NCBI GenBank assembly: GCA_016720545.1
Contig: JADKKK010000005.1
Span: 434,001 to 498,000 of the forward strand
Direction: 5' to 3'
Source: Myxococcales bacterium
GTDB lineage: Bacteria; Myxococcota_A; Polyangia; Polyangiales; Polyangiaceae
DNA: 64,000 bases
A program made the translations under genes and the position numbers. Positions 34,132-44,824 of the stretch are shown piece by piece (the first letter of the stretch is position 1; each line of letters begins with the position of its first letter). Under the pieces are notes generated by a model. The model made no database searches. It was given only the letters and a program-made list of their open reading frames with translations, and was not told where the DNA came from.

Positions 34132-34553
34132 GCGCCCTCCGAGGTGGTCGCAGGGGCGGTAGCGGGGCGCCGCGTGTAGCGATACGCCCACGCCAAGAAG
34201 AGGAGCTGGAAGGGCAGCCTCCCGTACGCGACCGCCGCCGGGACGTGGAACGCGTCCGGGTCGAGGGCCATGCGGATGTTCGCGGGGAACACCGCGACGT
34301 AGAGGGCCATCAGGCCGAAGGCCGCCGCGCGTCGTGTCGCCGTGGGCAGGAGGCCGAGCCCGAGCCCGACCTCGCAGACCCCGCTGACGAGCACGAGCGG
34401 CAGCCTCACGCCCTCCGGGAACACCCTCGGCATGAGCTCGACGAACGGCTGCGGCGTGGCGAAATGCAAGACGCCGACGGCCGTCATCGCCGTGACGAGG
34501 AGGTAGCGGAGGCCCGGTTCCAGGCGCCGGTCGTCGGGCGGTGCAGCAGCCAT
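34128..34553 (-). CDS. DoxX-like small integral membrane protein
   Basis: A 141-residue protein with about four hydrophobic segments (YLLVTAMTAVGVLHF, LVLVSGVCEVGLGLGLL, AAAFGLMALYVAVFP, LPFQLLFLAWAY). The size and the GVCEVGLGLGLLxxxTRRxAA pattern are typical of DoxX/DoxD-related proteins. The start is uncertain: ATG at 34553 is preferred, while 34589 would add a basic, non-family stretch. It is translationally coupled to the downstream GNAT gene. Confidence 0.7.
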   Translation of the reverse strand: MAAAPPDDRRLEPGLRYLLVTAMTAVGVLHFATPQPFVELMPRVFPEGVRLPLVLVSGVCEVGLGLGLLPTATRRAAAFGLMALYVAVFPANIRMALDPDAFHVPAAVAYGRLPFQLLFLAWAYRYTRRPATAPATTSEGA

Positions 34554-34629
34554 CGCCCGAGCATGGCACCTCCGCATCCCCCGCGGCAACGCTGCCCGGT
34601 GACGCGCCGGTGGCCGCGAGGGAGGCCGC

Positions 34630-34653
34630 TTGACACGTGCTTACCATATGGTA
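34630..34653 (+). promoter_or_regulatory. Candidate promoter/operator of the acyl-CoA gene cluster
   Basis: TTGACA (34630-34635) followed by a perfect 12-bp palindrome TACCATATGGTA (34642-34653), about 70 bases before the ATG of the acyl-CoA dehydrogenase. In this GC-rich sequence the AT-rich palindrome stands out. It may be the binding site of a TetR- or FadR-type repressor overlapping the promoter. No such regulator gene lies in the window. Confidence 0.45.
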
Positions 34654-34721
34654 GGCCGTGGCTGTCCCGATGGTCATCCCGACCCGCGGGCGCCGCCCAC
34701 CGCAACCCCGAAAGCGCCGCC

Positions 34722-36659
34722 ATGGCGAACTTCTTCACCGACAACGACGACCTGCGCTTCTACTTCGACCAGGGCGTGCCCTGGGCCGAGCTCGTCGAGC
34801 TCACCGAGTACGGGTTCCGGGCGCCTGACGGCTTCAAAGACGTGGAGGAGGCGAAGTCGTTCTACCGCGACGTGGCCGAGTCGTTCGGCGAGCTCGCCGC
34901 CGAGGTGGTCGCCCCGCGCGCCGCCAGGCTCGACGTGGAGCACTCGCACATCGTCGACGGCCAGGCGGAGGAGGCGCCCGCCCTCCGCGAGATCTCCGAG
35001 GCGATGCGCGCCGCGGAGCTCCACAAGCTGTGCGTGCCGCGCGAGCTCGGCGGCCTGAACGCCCCGCTCACCGTCTACATGATGGCGGGCGAGCTGCTCG
35101 CGCGCGCCGACGTGTCGATCATGACGCACTTCTCGTTCCACGGGGGCATGGCCCTCGCGGCGCTCGCCTTCTCGATCCGCGAGGGATCGACGACGTTCGA
35201 CGTGCCGAGCGGTCGCATCGCGCGCACGCGGTTCGCGGAGATGATCCGCGAGATCGCGAGCGGCGAGGCCTGGGGCTGCATGGACATCACCGAGCCCAAC
35301 GCCGGCAGCGACATGGCGCAGCTCCGCACCCGCGCGGAGCAAGACGCGGACGGCGCCTGGCGAGTCTCGGGGCAGAAGATCTTCATCACGTCGGGCCATG
35401 GGAAGTGGCACTTCGTCATCGCGCGCACGGAGGAGGCGAAGGACCCGAGCGATCCGTACGCGGGCCTCGCCGGCCTCAGCATGTTCCTCGTGAAGGCCTA
35501 CGACACCCGGCCGGACGGCACGTGCGAGCGCTACGTCACGCTCGACCGCTTCGAGGAGAAGCTCGGCCACCACGGCTCGGTGACGGCGTCGTTGAGCTTC
35601 GACCGGGTGCCGGCCGAGCTCATCGGCAAGCGCGGCGAGGGCTTCCGCGCGATGCTCCTGCTCATGAACAACGCCCGCGTGGGCGTCGCGTTCGAGAGCA
35701 TCGGCCTCGCTGAGGCCGCGTACCGCGCCGCGCGCGACTACGCCGAGGTGCGCACGTCGATGGGCAAGCCGATCGCGCGCCACGAGATGATCGCCGACAT
35801 GCTCGAGGAGATGGAGCTCGACATCATCGCCCTCCGCGCCCTCGCCGTGCGCTCCGCGTACCACGAGGAGTGCGCCCAGAAGCTCGGCATCTTCCAGGGG
35901 TTCTTCACCGAGGCCTCGCCCGAGGAGCGCGCGCGGGTCTCGCGCGAGCTGCCCCGCCACCAGCGCATGTCGCGGCGCTACACGCCGCTGCTCAAGTACC
36001 TCGCGAGCGAGAAGGCCGTCGAGATCGCGCGGCGCGCCGTGCAGATCCACGGTGGCTCCGGCTATACGCGCGACTACCCGGTCGAGAAGCTCCTCCGCGA
36101 CGCCCTCGTGCTGCCGATCTACGAGGGGACGAGCCAGATCCAGTCGCTCATGGCGATGAAAGACACGCTCATGGGCGTCATCGCCCGCCCGCAGGCCTTC
36201 GTGCGTCGCATGGCGGACGCGCGCGTCCGCTCGCTGTCCTCGCGCGATCCGCTCGACCGGGCGCTCGGGCGGCTCTCCCTCCAGGCCGCGCTCGCCACGC
36301 AGCACCTCCTCCGAAAGACCGCCGAGGGCAAGCTCCGATCGCTGTCCGGCAAGCCCCTCACGTCGTGGCCCAAGGCGTTCGCGAAGGACTGGAACCCCAA
36401 GAAGGACTTCGCCTACGCGATGCTCCACGCCGAGCGCCTCACGCGGCTGCTCGCCGACGAGGCGATCGCCGAGCTGCTCGTCGAACAGGCCAAGGCCCAC
36501 CCCGAGCGCCGCGTTTGGGCGGAGCGGTGGCTCGAGCGGGCCGAGCCCCGCGGGCGCGCCCTCTACGACGCCATCACGACCACGGGCGATCGGCTGCTGC
36601 AGCGCCTCGCCGAGGAGGGGCGCACGACCTCGCCGAGCGTCGCCGCGGCGGAGGAGTGA
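34722..36659 (+). CDS. Acyl-CoA dehydrogenase with long C-terminal extension
   Basis: A 645-residue flavoenzyme making the 2,3-double bond of acyl-CoA. The core (about residues 90-480) has GEAWGCMDITEPNAGSDMAQLRT (substrate/FAD loop), QKIFITSGH, AVQIHGGSGYTRDYPVEKLLRDA, and the likely catalytic Glu in IYEGTSQIQ (about residue 466). About 170 further helical residues follow, so the protein is longer than a standard 380-residue form and resembles very-long-chain acyl-CoA dehydrogenases. The ATG at 34722 (MANFFTDNDDLRFYFDQGVPW) starts a conserved N-terminal stretch. The stop overlaps the next GTG. First gene of the acyl-CoA cluster. Confidence 0.9.
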   Translation: MANFFTDNDDLRFYFDQGVPWAELVELTEYGFRAPDGFKDVEEAKSFYRDVAESFGELAAEVVAPRAARLDVEHSHIVDGQAEEAPALREISEAMRAAELHKLCVPRELGGLNAPLTVYMMAGELLARADVSIMTHFSFHGGMALAALAFSIREGSTTFDVPSGRIARTRFAEMIREIASGEAWGCMDITEPNAGSDMAQLRTRAEQDADGAWRVSGQKIFITSGHGKWHFVIARTEEAKDPSDPYAGLAGLSMFLVKAYDTRPDGTCERYVTLDRFEEKLGHHGSVTASLSFDRVPAELIGKRGEGFRAMLLLMNNARVGVAFESIGLAEAAYRAARDYAEVRTSMGKPIARHEMIADMLEEMELDIIALRALAVRSAYHEECAQKLGIFQGFFTEASPEERARVSRELPRHQRMSRRYTPLLKYLASEKAVEIARRAVQIHGGSGYTRDYPVEKLLRDALVLPIYEGTSQIQSLMAMKDTLMGVIARPQAFVRRMADARVRSLSSRDPLDRALGRLSLQAALATQHLLRKTAEGKLRSLSGKPLTSWPKAFAKDWNPKKDFAYAMLHAERLTRLLADEAIAELLVEQAKAHPERRVWAERWLERAEPRGRALYDAITTTGDRLLQRLAEEGRTTSPSVAAAEE

Positions 36660-37564
36660 GCGCGGTGGCATCCCCTCTGCTGCTCGCGCATCAAGGACGC
36701 ACCCTCGCGGCGCTTGGTCGCGCTGCGCTCTCCAGCGTGGCGCCCAGGCGGCCTTCCGACACCACCCGCGCCGCGAGCCCACGCGCCACTCCAGGGGCTT
36801 GGGTGGAGGACCGCGCGCCCGCTCCGCCACCCGCGCTCGTGAGCGCGTTCGTGAGGGGCGCAGGCGGCGACCCCGCGCACTACCGGAACGTCCTCCCGCC
36901 GCACCTCTACCCGCAGTGGACCTTCCCGGTCGCGTCGCGCCTCTTCGCGGGCACGCCCTATCCGCTCGCCCGCGTGTTGAACGCGGGGACGACCATGCTC
37001 CAGCACGCGCCGCTGCCTTCGGGCGAACCCCTCGTGCTTCGCGCCAGGCTCGAGTCGGTCGACGACGACGGCGCGCGCGCGCGGCTCACGGTGCGCGTCG
37101 TGACCGGGACGCGGTCGTCCCCCGACACGGTCACGTCGCTCATCTCGGCGTACGTGCCGCTCTCCTCGGCGCCTCGGGGAAAGCCCGCCCGCCCGCGACC
37201 CACAGTTCCGCTCGACGCTCACGAGCTCGCCTTTCGCCGCTTCGGGCGCACGGCGGGCCGCGATTTTGCGTGGATCACGGGAGACGTGAACCCCATCCAC
37301 TGGAGCCCGATGGTCGCGCGCGCCGCCGGCTTCAAGACGTGTATTTTGCATGGGTTTGCCACCTTCGCTGCTTCGGTGGAGGCCGTGGTGCGCGCGCGCC
37401 TCTCGGGCGACGTGTCGCGCCTCGCCCAGGTCTCCGCCCGCTTCGTGCGGCCGCTGCCGCTGCCTCGCTCGGTCGGCGTGTACGTCACGCCGGGCGGTCG
37501 TCTCCTGCTCGGCGACGCGCCGGGCGGTGACGTCTATCTCGACGGCGAGCTCACGCTCACCTGA
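36656..37564 (+). CDS. MaoC-like (R)-specific enoyl-CoA hydratase
   Basis: A 302-residue hot-dog fold protein starting with a GTG that overlaps the stop of the dehydrogenase (GTGA). The C-terminal half has the hydratase-2 motif as GDVNPIHWSPMVARAAGF, then CILHG (about residue 205-230), with the catalytic Asp and His. The N-terminal half looks like a second, non-catalytic hot-dog. It would hydrate trans-2-enoyl-CoA to (R)-3-hydroxyacyl-CoA, between the dehydrogenase and reductase of the cluster. Confidence 0.85.
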   Translation: MSAVASPLLLAHQGRTLAALGRAALSSVAPRRPSDTTRAASPRATPGAWVEDRAPAPPPALVSAFVRGAGGDPAHYRNVLPPHLYPQWTFPVASRLFAGTPYPLARVLNAGTTMLQHAPLPSGEPLVLRARLESVDDDGARARLTVRVVTGTRSSPDTVTSLISAYVPLSSAPRGKPARPRPTVPLDAHELAFRRFGRTAGRDFAWITGDVNPIHWSPMVARAAGFKTCILHGFATFAASVEAVVRARLSGDVSRLAQVSARFVRPLPLPRSVGVYVTPGGRLLLGDAPGGDVYLDGELTLT

Positions 37565-37614
37565 CGGCCGTCCGCACCTCGCCCATCAATCCCTCACCGA
37601 AGAACGAGCCCCCC

Positions 37615-39030
37615 TTGCACGATTTTCTGCTCCAGCTCGGCGCGAGCCCCAGCGCGCGCAAGGTCCTCGGCGCGCTCCGCCTGCCGCTCCCGCTGCCTCA
37701 ACCGCTCGCCCGCGGCGTCGGGCCGTACGCCGACCTGGAGCTCCGCGACGAGGCCGTCGCGGTGGTCTCCGGCCCGCGCCCCGAGCTCGCCTCCGTGGTC
37801 GCGCACGAGCTGGCCCGCGCCGGCGCGAACCCGCTGCTCGGGAGCCCCGAGCTCGGCCCGAGCTTCCAAGGGCCAGGCGAGGCGTACGGGCGCCCCGCGC
37901 GGCCGCTCGAGTCGCTCGGCGAGCGTGCGGCGCTCGCGGGGATCGTCCTCGACGCGACGGGCCTCGCGGCGGTGCGCGAGCTGCGGGCGCTCTACGACGG
38001 CCTCGCGCCGCTCGTGGGCCGCGTGGCCCGGGGCGGCCGGGTGGTCGTGCTCGCGCGTCCCGCCGCGGGCGACGCCGGCGCGTTCGCCGCGCGCGCCGCC
38101 GTCGAGGGCTTCGTGCGCAGCCTCGCGAAGGAGCTCGGCGGTCGCGGCGTCACCGCGAACCTCCTCCGGGTGGCCGAGGGCGCCGACGATCGCGCGGCGC
38201 CCGTGCTGCGGTTTCTCCTCTCGAGGCGCTCCTCGTTCGTCACCGCCCAGCCGCTCGTCGTGTCGGCGACCGCGCGCGCGCTCCGCGAGCCTCCGCGCAC
38301 GCGCCCCCTCGAGGGCAAGGTGGCGCTCGTCACCGGCGCAGCCCGCGGCATCGGCGCGGCGACCGCGCGCGCCCTCGCGCGCGAGGGTGCACATGTGCTC
38401 TGCATGGATCGCCCCGACGAGGCGCCCGAGGTCTCCCAGCTCGCGCGCGCCCTCGGGGGCACGCCGGTCCTCGCCGACGTGACCGCCCCCGACGCGGCCG
38501 AGCGGCTCGCCGCCGCGGCGGCGGCCCGCGGTGGCCTCGACGTGCTCGTGCACAACGCGGGCGTGACCCGCGACAAGACCCTCGCGCGCATGAAGCCCGA
38601 GCAGTGGGACATGGTCCTCGCGGTGAACCTCGAGGCGGTCATCCGCCTCACGCGCGCCCTCGATCCGCTCCTCCGCGACGACGGGCGCGTCCTCGCGCTC
38701 TCGTCGGTCGCGGGCATCGCCGGCAACATGGGCCAGACCGCCTACGCCGCCACGAAGGCCGGGGTCCTCGGCTTCGTGCAGGCCGAGGCGGCGCGACTCG
38801 CGGCGCGGGGCGTGACCGCGAACGCGGTGGCGCCAGGCTTCATCGAGACGCGCATGACCGCCGCCGTGCCGCTCGCGATCCGCGAGGGCGCGCGGCGCCT
38901 CTCTGCGCTGGGGCAGGGGGGCCTCCCCGAGGACGTGGCCGAGGCGCTCACCTTCCTCGCCACGCCGGGATCGCAGGGGCTCACGGGGCAGACCCTGCGC
39001 GTGTGCGGCGGCGCCCTCATCGGCGCGTGA
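37615..39030 (+). CDS. High-molecular-weight FabG-type 3-oxoacyl reductase (SDR)
   Basis: A 471-residue protein made of two Rossmann folds, like mycobacterial FabG4. The N-terminal half (about 1-215) is degenerate and lacks the Gly-rich motif and the YxxxK. The C-terminal half is a full SDR: TGAARGIGAAT cofactor motif (about residue 240), NAGVTRDKTL, SSVAGIAGNMGQ, and YAATK catalytic Tyr-Lys (about 376). It would interconvert (R)-3-hydroxyacyl-CoA and 3-oxoacyl-CoA, taking the MaoC product. The start is a TTG at 37615. No ATG lies nearby in frame, so the start is less certain. Confidence 0.85.
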   Translation: MHDFLLQLGASPSARKVLGALRLPLPLPQPLARGVGPYADLELRDEAVAVVSGPRPELASVVAHELARAGANPLLGSPELGPSFQGPGEAYGRPARPLESLGERAALAGIVLDATGLAAVRELRALYDGLAPLVGRVARGGRVVVLARPAAGDAGAFAARAAVEGFVRSLAKELGGRGVTANLLRVAEGADDRAAPVLRFLLSRRSSFVTAQPLVVSATARALREPPRTRPLEGKVALVTGAARGIGAATARALAREGAHVLCMDRPDEAPEVSQLARALGGTPVLADVTAPDAAERLAAAAAARGGLDVLVHNAGVTRDKTLARMKPEQWDMVLAVNLEAVIRLTRALDPLLRDDGRVLALSSVAGIAGNMGQTAYAATKAGVLGFVQAEAARLAARGVTANAVAPGFIETRMTAAVPLAIREGARRLSALGQGGLPEDVAEALTFLATPGSQGLTGQTLRVCGGALIGA

Positions 39031-39073
39031 GCGGGCGCGAGCGCAGAACACCGAGACGTAGAGGAGAGCGAGC

Positions 39074-40384
39074 ATGAGCCGAAGCGAGAACATCCGCCAA
39101 AATCGCGGCCGGGCCGTCGTCATTCGTGGGGCGCGCACGCCGTTCGTGCGGGCCTTCGGCGACCTCACGCGGGTCGACACCATCGCCCTCGGCGCGACGG
39201 CCGTGCGAGGTCTGCTCGAGAAGGTCGGGCTCTCCTACAAGGTGGTCGACGGCATCGTGTGGGGCGGGGTCATCCTCCCGAGCGCCTCGCCCAACGTCGC
39301 ACGGGAGATCGCCCTCGACGTGGGGCTCGGCGCCGCATGCGAAGGCATGACGGTGACCCGGGCCTGCGCGTCGGGCCTTCAGGCCATCACCCTCGCCGCC
39401 GCGGCCATCGAGCGAGGCGAGGCGGACGTGCTCATCGCCGGCGGGAGCGACTCGACGAGCAACGCCGAGATCAAGCTCCCCCAACGCGTCGTGCACGCCC
39501 TCGCGCCGCTCGCGCTGGGTAAGCCCACGCCCGCCGACGTGCTCGGGGCGCTCGCGCAGCTCGCCCCGTTCACCGACGTGTTCCCGAGGGCGCCGAAGAT
39601 CGCCGAGCGCTCGACCGGCGAGGTCATGGGCGAGAGCGCCGAGCGCATGGCGCGGCGCAACGAGATCTCGCGCGAGGCCCAAGACGCCTTCGCGCTCACG
39701 AGCCACAAGCGGGCCGCGCAGGCGATCGCCGACGGGCTCTTCGACGACGAGGTCGTCCCCGTGCGCCTGCCCGACGGCCGCGAGATCCGGGTCGACGGCC
39801 TCGTGCGCGCCGACACCACCCTGGAGAAGCTCGCGAAGCTGCGCCCCGTGTTCGCGAAGGACGGCACGCTCACGGCCGGCAACTCGAGCGCCCTCACGGA
39901 TGGCGCCAGCGCGGTCCTCCTCATGAGCGAACACAAGGCGCGCGCCCTGGGCCTGGCCCCGCTCGCGTCGTTCAGGTCGTGGTCGTACGTGGGCGTAGAC
40001 CCCCGAGACCAGCTGCTCATCGGGCCCGCCATCGCGGTGCCACGCGCGCTCGAGCGCGCGGGGCTCGCCCTCGCCGACGTCGATCTCGTCGACCTCCACG
40101 AGGCCTTCGCCGCGCAGGTGCTGAGCGTGACCAAGGCGCTCGGGAGCGCGGCCTTCGCGAGGGCGCGTCTCGGGCGCGAAGAGGCGGTCGGCGACATCGA
40201 TCCCGCGCGACTGAATGTGCACGGAGGCTCCCTGGCGCTCGGTCACCCGTTCGGGGCGACCGGCGCGCGCATGGTCACCACCATGGCCAACGCGCTCGCG
40301 CGCACCGGCAAGCGCACGGCCGTGCTCGGCATCTGCGCCGCGGGGGGCCTCGGCGCCGCCGCGGTGCTCGAGCGGTTCGAGTGA
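39074..40384 (+). CDS. Acetyl-CoA C-acyltransferase (3-ketoacyl-CoA thiolase, FadI-like)
   Basis: A 436-residue thiolase that cleaves 3-oxoacyl-CoA. The nucleophile lies in TRACASGLQ (about residue 96), the His in DLHEAFAAQ (about 341), the NVHGGSLALGHPFGATGARM loop follows, and the second Cys is in GICAAGGLG (about 420). Its length and motifs fit FadI. GAGGAG lies upstream of the ATG at 39074, 43 bases after the reductase. With the three genes before it, it completes a beta-oxidation cycle by the (R)-hydroxy route. Confidence 0.92.
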   Translation: MSRSENIRQNRGRAVVIRGARTPFVRAFGDLTRVDTIALGATAVRGLLEKVGLSYKVVDGIVWGGVILPSASPNVAREIALDVGLGAACEGMTVTRACASGLQAITLAAAAIERGEADVLIAGGSDSTSNAEIKLPQRVVHALAPLALGKPTPADVLGALAQLAPFTDVFPRAPKIAERSTGEVMGESAERMARRNEISREAQDAFALTSHKRAAQAIADGLFDDEVVPVRLPDGREIRVDGLVRADTTLEKLAKLRPVFAKDGTLTAGNSSALTDGASAVLLMSEHKARALGLAPLASFRSWSYVGVDPRDQLLIGPAIAVPRALERAGLALADVDLVDLHEAFAAQVLSVTKALGSAAFARARLGREEAVGDIDPARLNVHGGSLALGHPFGATGARMVTTMANALARTGKRTAVLGICAAGGLGAAAVLERFE

Positions 40385-40391
40385 GCCCGGA

Positions 40392-40414
40392 CACCCATGC
40401 GGTCTGCATGGGTG
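40392..40414. terminator. Hairpin after thiolase stop
   Basis: Perfect 9-bp arms CACCCATGC and GCATGGGTG around the loop GGTCT, beginning eight bases after the thiolase stop, in a convergent intergenic region. No T tract follows. It could stop transcripts from the cluster. Confidence 0.5.
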
Positions 40415-40535
40415 CAGAGTGCAAATACTGGCTTGGTCCAAGCGCGAGGCACGCAGAAATCACGGGCAAGTTCAGCGGGACGCGCGAGATCCGCCCGCGG
40501 GCCGGGATTTGCACCCATGTGTGCAGAGTGCACTA
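40409..40535. repeat. Pair of palindromic TGCAGAGTGCA sites in convergent gap
   Basis: TGCAGAGTGCA (TGCA, GAG, TGCA) occurs twice in the same orientation, once following CATGGG and once following CATGTG. Between them ATTTGCACCCATG is an inverted copy of the first site's surroundings. The spacing is about 110 bases. Either a small structured RNA/terminator region between the two converging operons or a protein-binding pair. It accounts for most of 40385-40539. Confidence 0.4.
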
Positions 40536-40539
40536 AAAT

Positions 40540-41310
40540 CTACGCGCGCTTGACGACGAAGGGGCCGAAGCCCTGCGCCACGGGCATGAGCTCGATCACG
40601 TTCAGGTTCACGTGGGCCGGTCGCGTGATCGCGAAGTGCACGACGTCGGCGATGTCGTCCGCGGAGAGGGGCGTCATGCCCTCGTACACCTTGCCGGCCC
40701 GCGCGGCGTCGCCCTCGAAGCGCACGACGGAGAACTCGGTCTCGACCATGCCGGGCTCCACGCAGGTGACCCGCACGCCGGTGCCGGCGAGGTCCGCCTT
40801 CATGCCCTGCGAGAGCTGGTGGACGAACGCCTTCGTGGCTCCGTACACGTGGCCGGCGGGGTAGGGGTACGTCGCGGCGACCGAGCCGATGTGCACCACG
40901 TGCCCGCGGCCGCGCGCCACCATCCCAGGCAGCAGCGCGCGGGTCGCGTACACGAGCCCCTTGCAGTTGGTGTCGATCATCGCCTCGCAGTCGTCGACTG
41001 AGGCGCTCATCATCGGGTCGAGCCCGAGCGCGAGCCCGGCGGAGTTGATGAGGATGTCGACCTCCGCGTAGGCGGGCGCGCGGGAGGCCAGCGCCCCGAG
41101 CGCGCTCTCGAGGGCGCCGCGCTCGCGCACGTCGAGCGCCTCGACGTGGCAGCGCTCCCCGAGCTCGGCCGCGAGGACGTCGAGGCGCTCTCGTCGCCGC
41201 CCCACGACCACGACGCGCGCGCCGTCGTCGTGGAGCCGGAGCGCGCACGCACGCCCAATGCCCGAGGTCGCGCCCGTGATCACCGCCGTCTTGCCTTCGA
41301 GTCGCTTCAC
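40540..41310 (-). CDS. SDR-family oxidoreductase (YdfG-like)
   Basis: A 256-residue classical short-chain dehydrogenase. TGATSGIGRACALRL cofactor motif at residue 10, NSAGLALGLDP, HIGSVAATYPYPAGHVYGATKAF with catalytic Ser, Tyr and Lys, then VEPGMVETEFSVVRFEGD, which resembles the NADP-dependent 3-hydroxy acid dehydrogenases (YdfG). Full length and probably active, substrate unknown. The GTG at 41310 is preceded by AGGAGA. It converges with the thiolase gene. Confidence 0.88.
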   Translation of the reverse strand: MKRLEGKTAVITGATSGIGRACALRLHDDGARVVVVGRRRERLDVLAAELGERCHVEALDVRERGALESALGALASRAPAYAEVDILINSAGLALGLDPMMSASVDDCEAMIDTNCKGLVYATRALLPGMVARGRGHVVHIGSVAATYPYPAGHVYGATKAFVHQLSQGMKADLAGTGVRVTCVEPGMVETEFSVVRFEGDAARAGKVYEGMTPLSADDIADVVHFAITRPAHVNLNVIELMPVAQGFGPFVVKRA

Positions 41311-41454
41311 TGGCTGTCTCCTGCTCGCGCTTCGTGCGATCTCGCGCTTGCCGCGCGTCGACTCCCTGATAGCGGAAAACGGGCTTCGTCGCCCGTCGCC
41401 GTCGCGCCGCCGAGCGACTCGATGCCCGCGGACGTTTGCGCTATCGCTCTCCCC

Positions 41455-42168
41455 ATGGCTCTTGTCCAGGTCACGGCGCGCTTCGCCCCCGCCAGCGCCC
41501 GACCCCGACCGCGTCAGGCGTTCGCGCGTAGGGGCGCCTGGTCCGCTGCCGCGCCGCTCGTGCTGCTCGTCGCGACGACCTCGCGCGCGGAGCCCGCGGC
41601 CGACGCGGGAGCCCCGAGCGCCCCGAGCGCGCCAAGCGTTCAGGTCGAGGCGCTGTCGCCGGCGTCGCCCCCTGCGTCGGGCAAGCTGATCGTGCACTTC
41701 GCGCCCTCCGAGCCGAACATGGTGCTCGAGCGCGCGCCAGAGAGGCGCCGCGGCGACCACACGGACCACGAGGGCTGGACCGTCGTCTGCCTCGCGGGCT
41801 GCACCGTCGAGCTCGATCCGCGCGGCCGCTACCAGGTGGGCGGAACCTACGTCTCGCCGGCGTACGTGCCGCTCCCTCCCGGCCCCGGCCGGTACACCGT
41901 GAGCGCCACGCCCGGCTCGCTGCGCGCCAGCGAGCTCGGGGTCGGGTGGCTCCTCGCCGGGGCGTCGGCGTTCGTCGTGGGCGGGTCGACCGCGGCGATC
42001 ATGGGCAGCGCCGGCGCGCTCAAGAACGTGGAGGACGGCTCCGCGACGCAGCTCGTGTTCGTGTCGGCCCTCGCGATCGGGGCGGTCGGGCTCGTGCTCA
42101 CCGTCACCTCCCTCGCGTTCCGCGCGGGAGGCGACACCGAGGTGCGCGTGGAGCCGAGCGCTCGGTAG
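41455..42168 (+). CDS. Exported hypothetical membrane protein
   Basis: A 237-residue protein with a signal-like N-terminus ending in TSRAEPAADAG. Its middle segment (GKLIVHFAPSEPNMVLER, then DHEGWTVVCLAGCTVELDPRGRYQVGG) is a type often found in myxobacterial PEGA-like exported proteins. Two hydrophobic segments near the end (LGVGWLLAGASAFVVGGS and LVFVSALAIGAVGLVLTVTS) suggest it ends in the inner membrane. Function unknown. A start at 41422 (MPADVC) is also possible. Confidence 0.6.
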   Translation: MALVQVTARFAPASARPRPRQAFARRGAWSAAAPLVLLVATTSRAEPAADAGAPSAPSAPSVQVEALSPASPPASGKLIVHFAPSEPNMVLERAPERRRGDHTDHEGWTVVCLAGCTVELDPRGRYQVGGTYVSPAYVPLPPGPGRYTVSATPGSLRASELGVGWLLAGASAFVVGGSTAAIMGSAGALKNVEDGSATQLVFVSALAIGAVGLVLTVTSLAFRAGGDTEVRVEPSAR

Positions 42169-42203
42169 GCGCCGCCCGGCTGCGCCCGCCCGAGCACCCC
42201 GCG

Positions 42204-44180
<1,977 letters not shown>

Positions 44181-44229
44181 GGGGCTCTCCACTCCAGGGT
44201 TCGGGGCGCCGCGCGGCGGCGAGGTGGCG

Positions 44230-44802
44230 CTACTCTAAATCAGCCACGCCAGGGGCGTCATCGAAGTTGCCGGCCGCCGCGCCGTCGAGCGCGCCGTGGA
44301 CCAGCAGCGTGTAGAGGCGGTCCTCGCCCACGCCACGCTGCTCGAGCGGCTCACCGCGCTCGCCCTCGTCCGCGCGCGTGAACCCGGCGGCCTCGTAGAG
44401 CCGGACGGCGCTCGCGAAGACCGTGCGCGTGCGCAGGCCGACCACCGTGAGCCGCTCGCGCCGGGCGACGTCGAGGAGCCGCTCGAGCAGCGCGCGCCCG
44501 AGCCCCTCGCCGCGCGCCTCGGGGGCGACGAAGAGCTTGGAAATCCAGCCTCCCGTGCCCCACGGCTCGAGGCAGGCGACCCCCACGATGGCGCCGCCGG
44601 GCCGCTCGGCGACGAGGTCGACGGTGCGTCCGCCCAAGTCCCCGCGCGAGCCGAGGCCGAACACGTCGGCGTCGGCGCCCTGGGGCTCGGGCTCCACGCC
44701 GTGCTCGCGGAGCGCGGCGAACACGAGCGCGACGCAGGCGCCGACGTCGGCCGGGGTCGCTCTTCGGATCGTGCACGCCGCTCGCCGTGTGTTCTTCGCC
44801 AC
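44230..44802 (-). CDS. GNAT-family N-acetyltransferase
   Basis: A 190-residue single-domain GNAT: CTIRRATPADVGACVALVF at the start, ISKLFVAPEARGEGLGRALLERL with the acetyl-CoA loop, and GLRTRTVFASAVRLYEAAGF at the end. Substrate unknown. The start is uncertain: a GTG at 44802 fits the family opening, while the ATG at 44826 would overlap the start of the divergent gene. The two genes share a very short divergent promoter region. Confidence 0.75.
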   Translation of the reverse strand: MAKNTRRAACTIRRATPADVGACVALVFAALREHGVEPEPQGADADVFGLGSRGDLGGRTVDLVAERPGGAIVGVACLEPWGTGGWISKLFVAPEARGEGLGRALLERLLDVARRERLTVVGLRTRTVFASAVRLYEAAGFTRADEGERGEPLEQRGVGEDRLYTLLVHGALDGAAAGNFDDAPGVADLE

Positions 44803-44824
44803 CGTCGTAGCGTACCTTGTGCGC

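Noticed and set aside
41379..41396. ACGGGC/GCCCGT hairpin with TTTT on the minus strand, upstream of the SDR gene
   Set aside because: No minus-strand gene ends just before it, so a terminator role is not supported, and six-base GC arms are common here.
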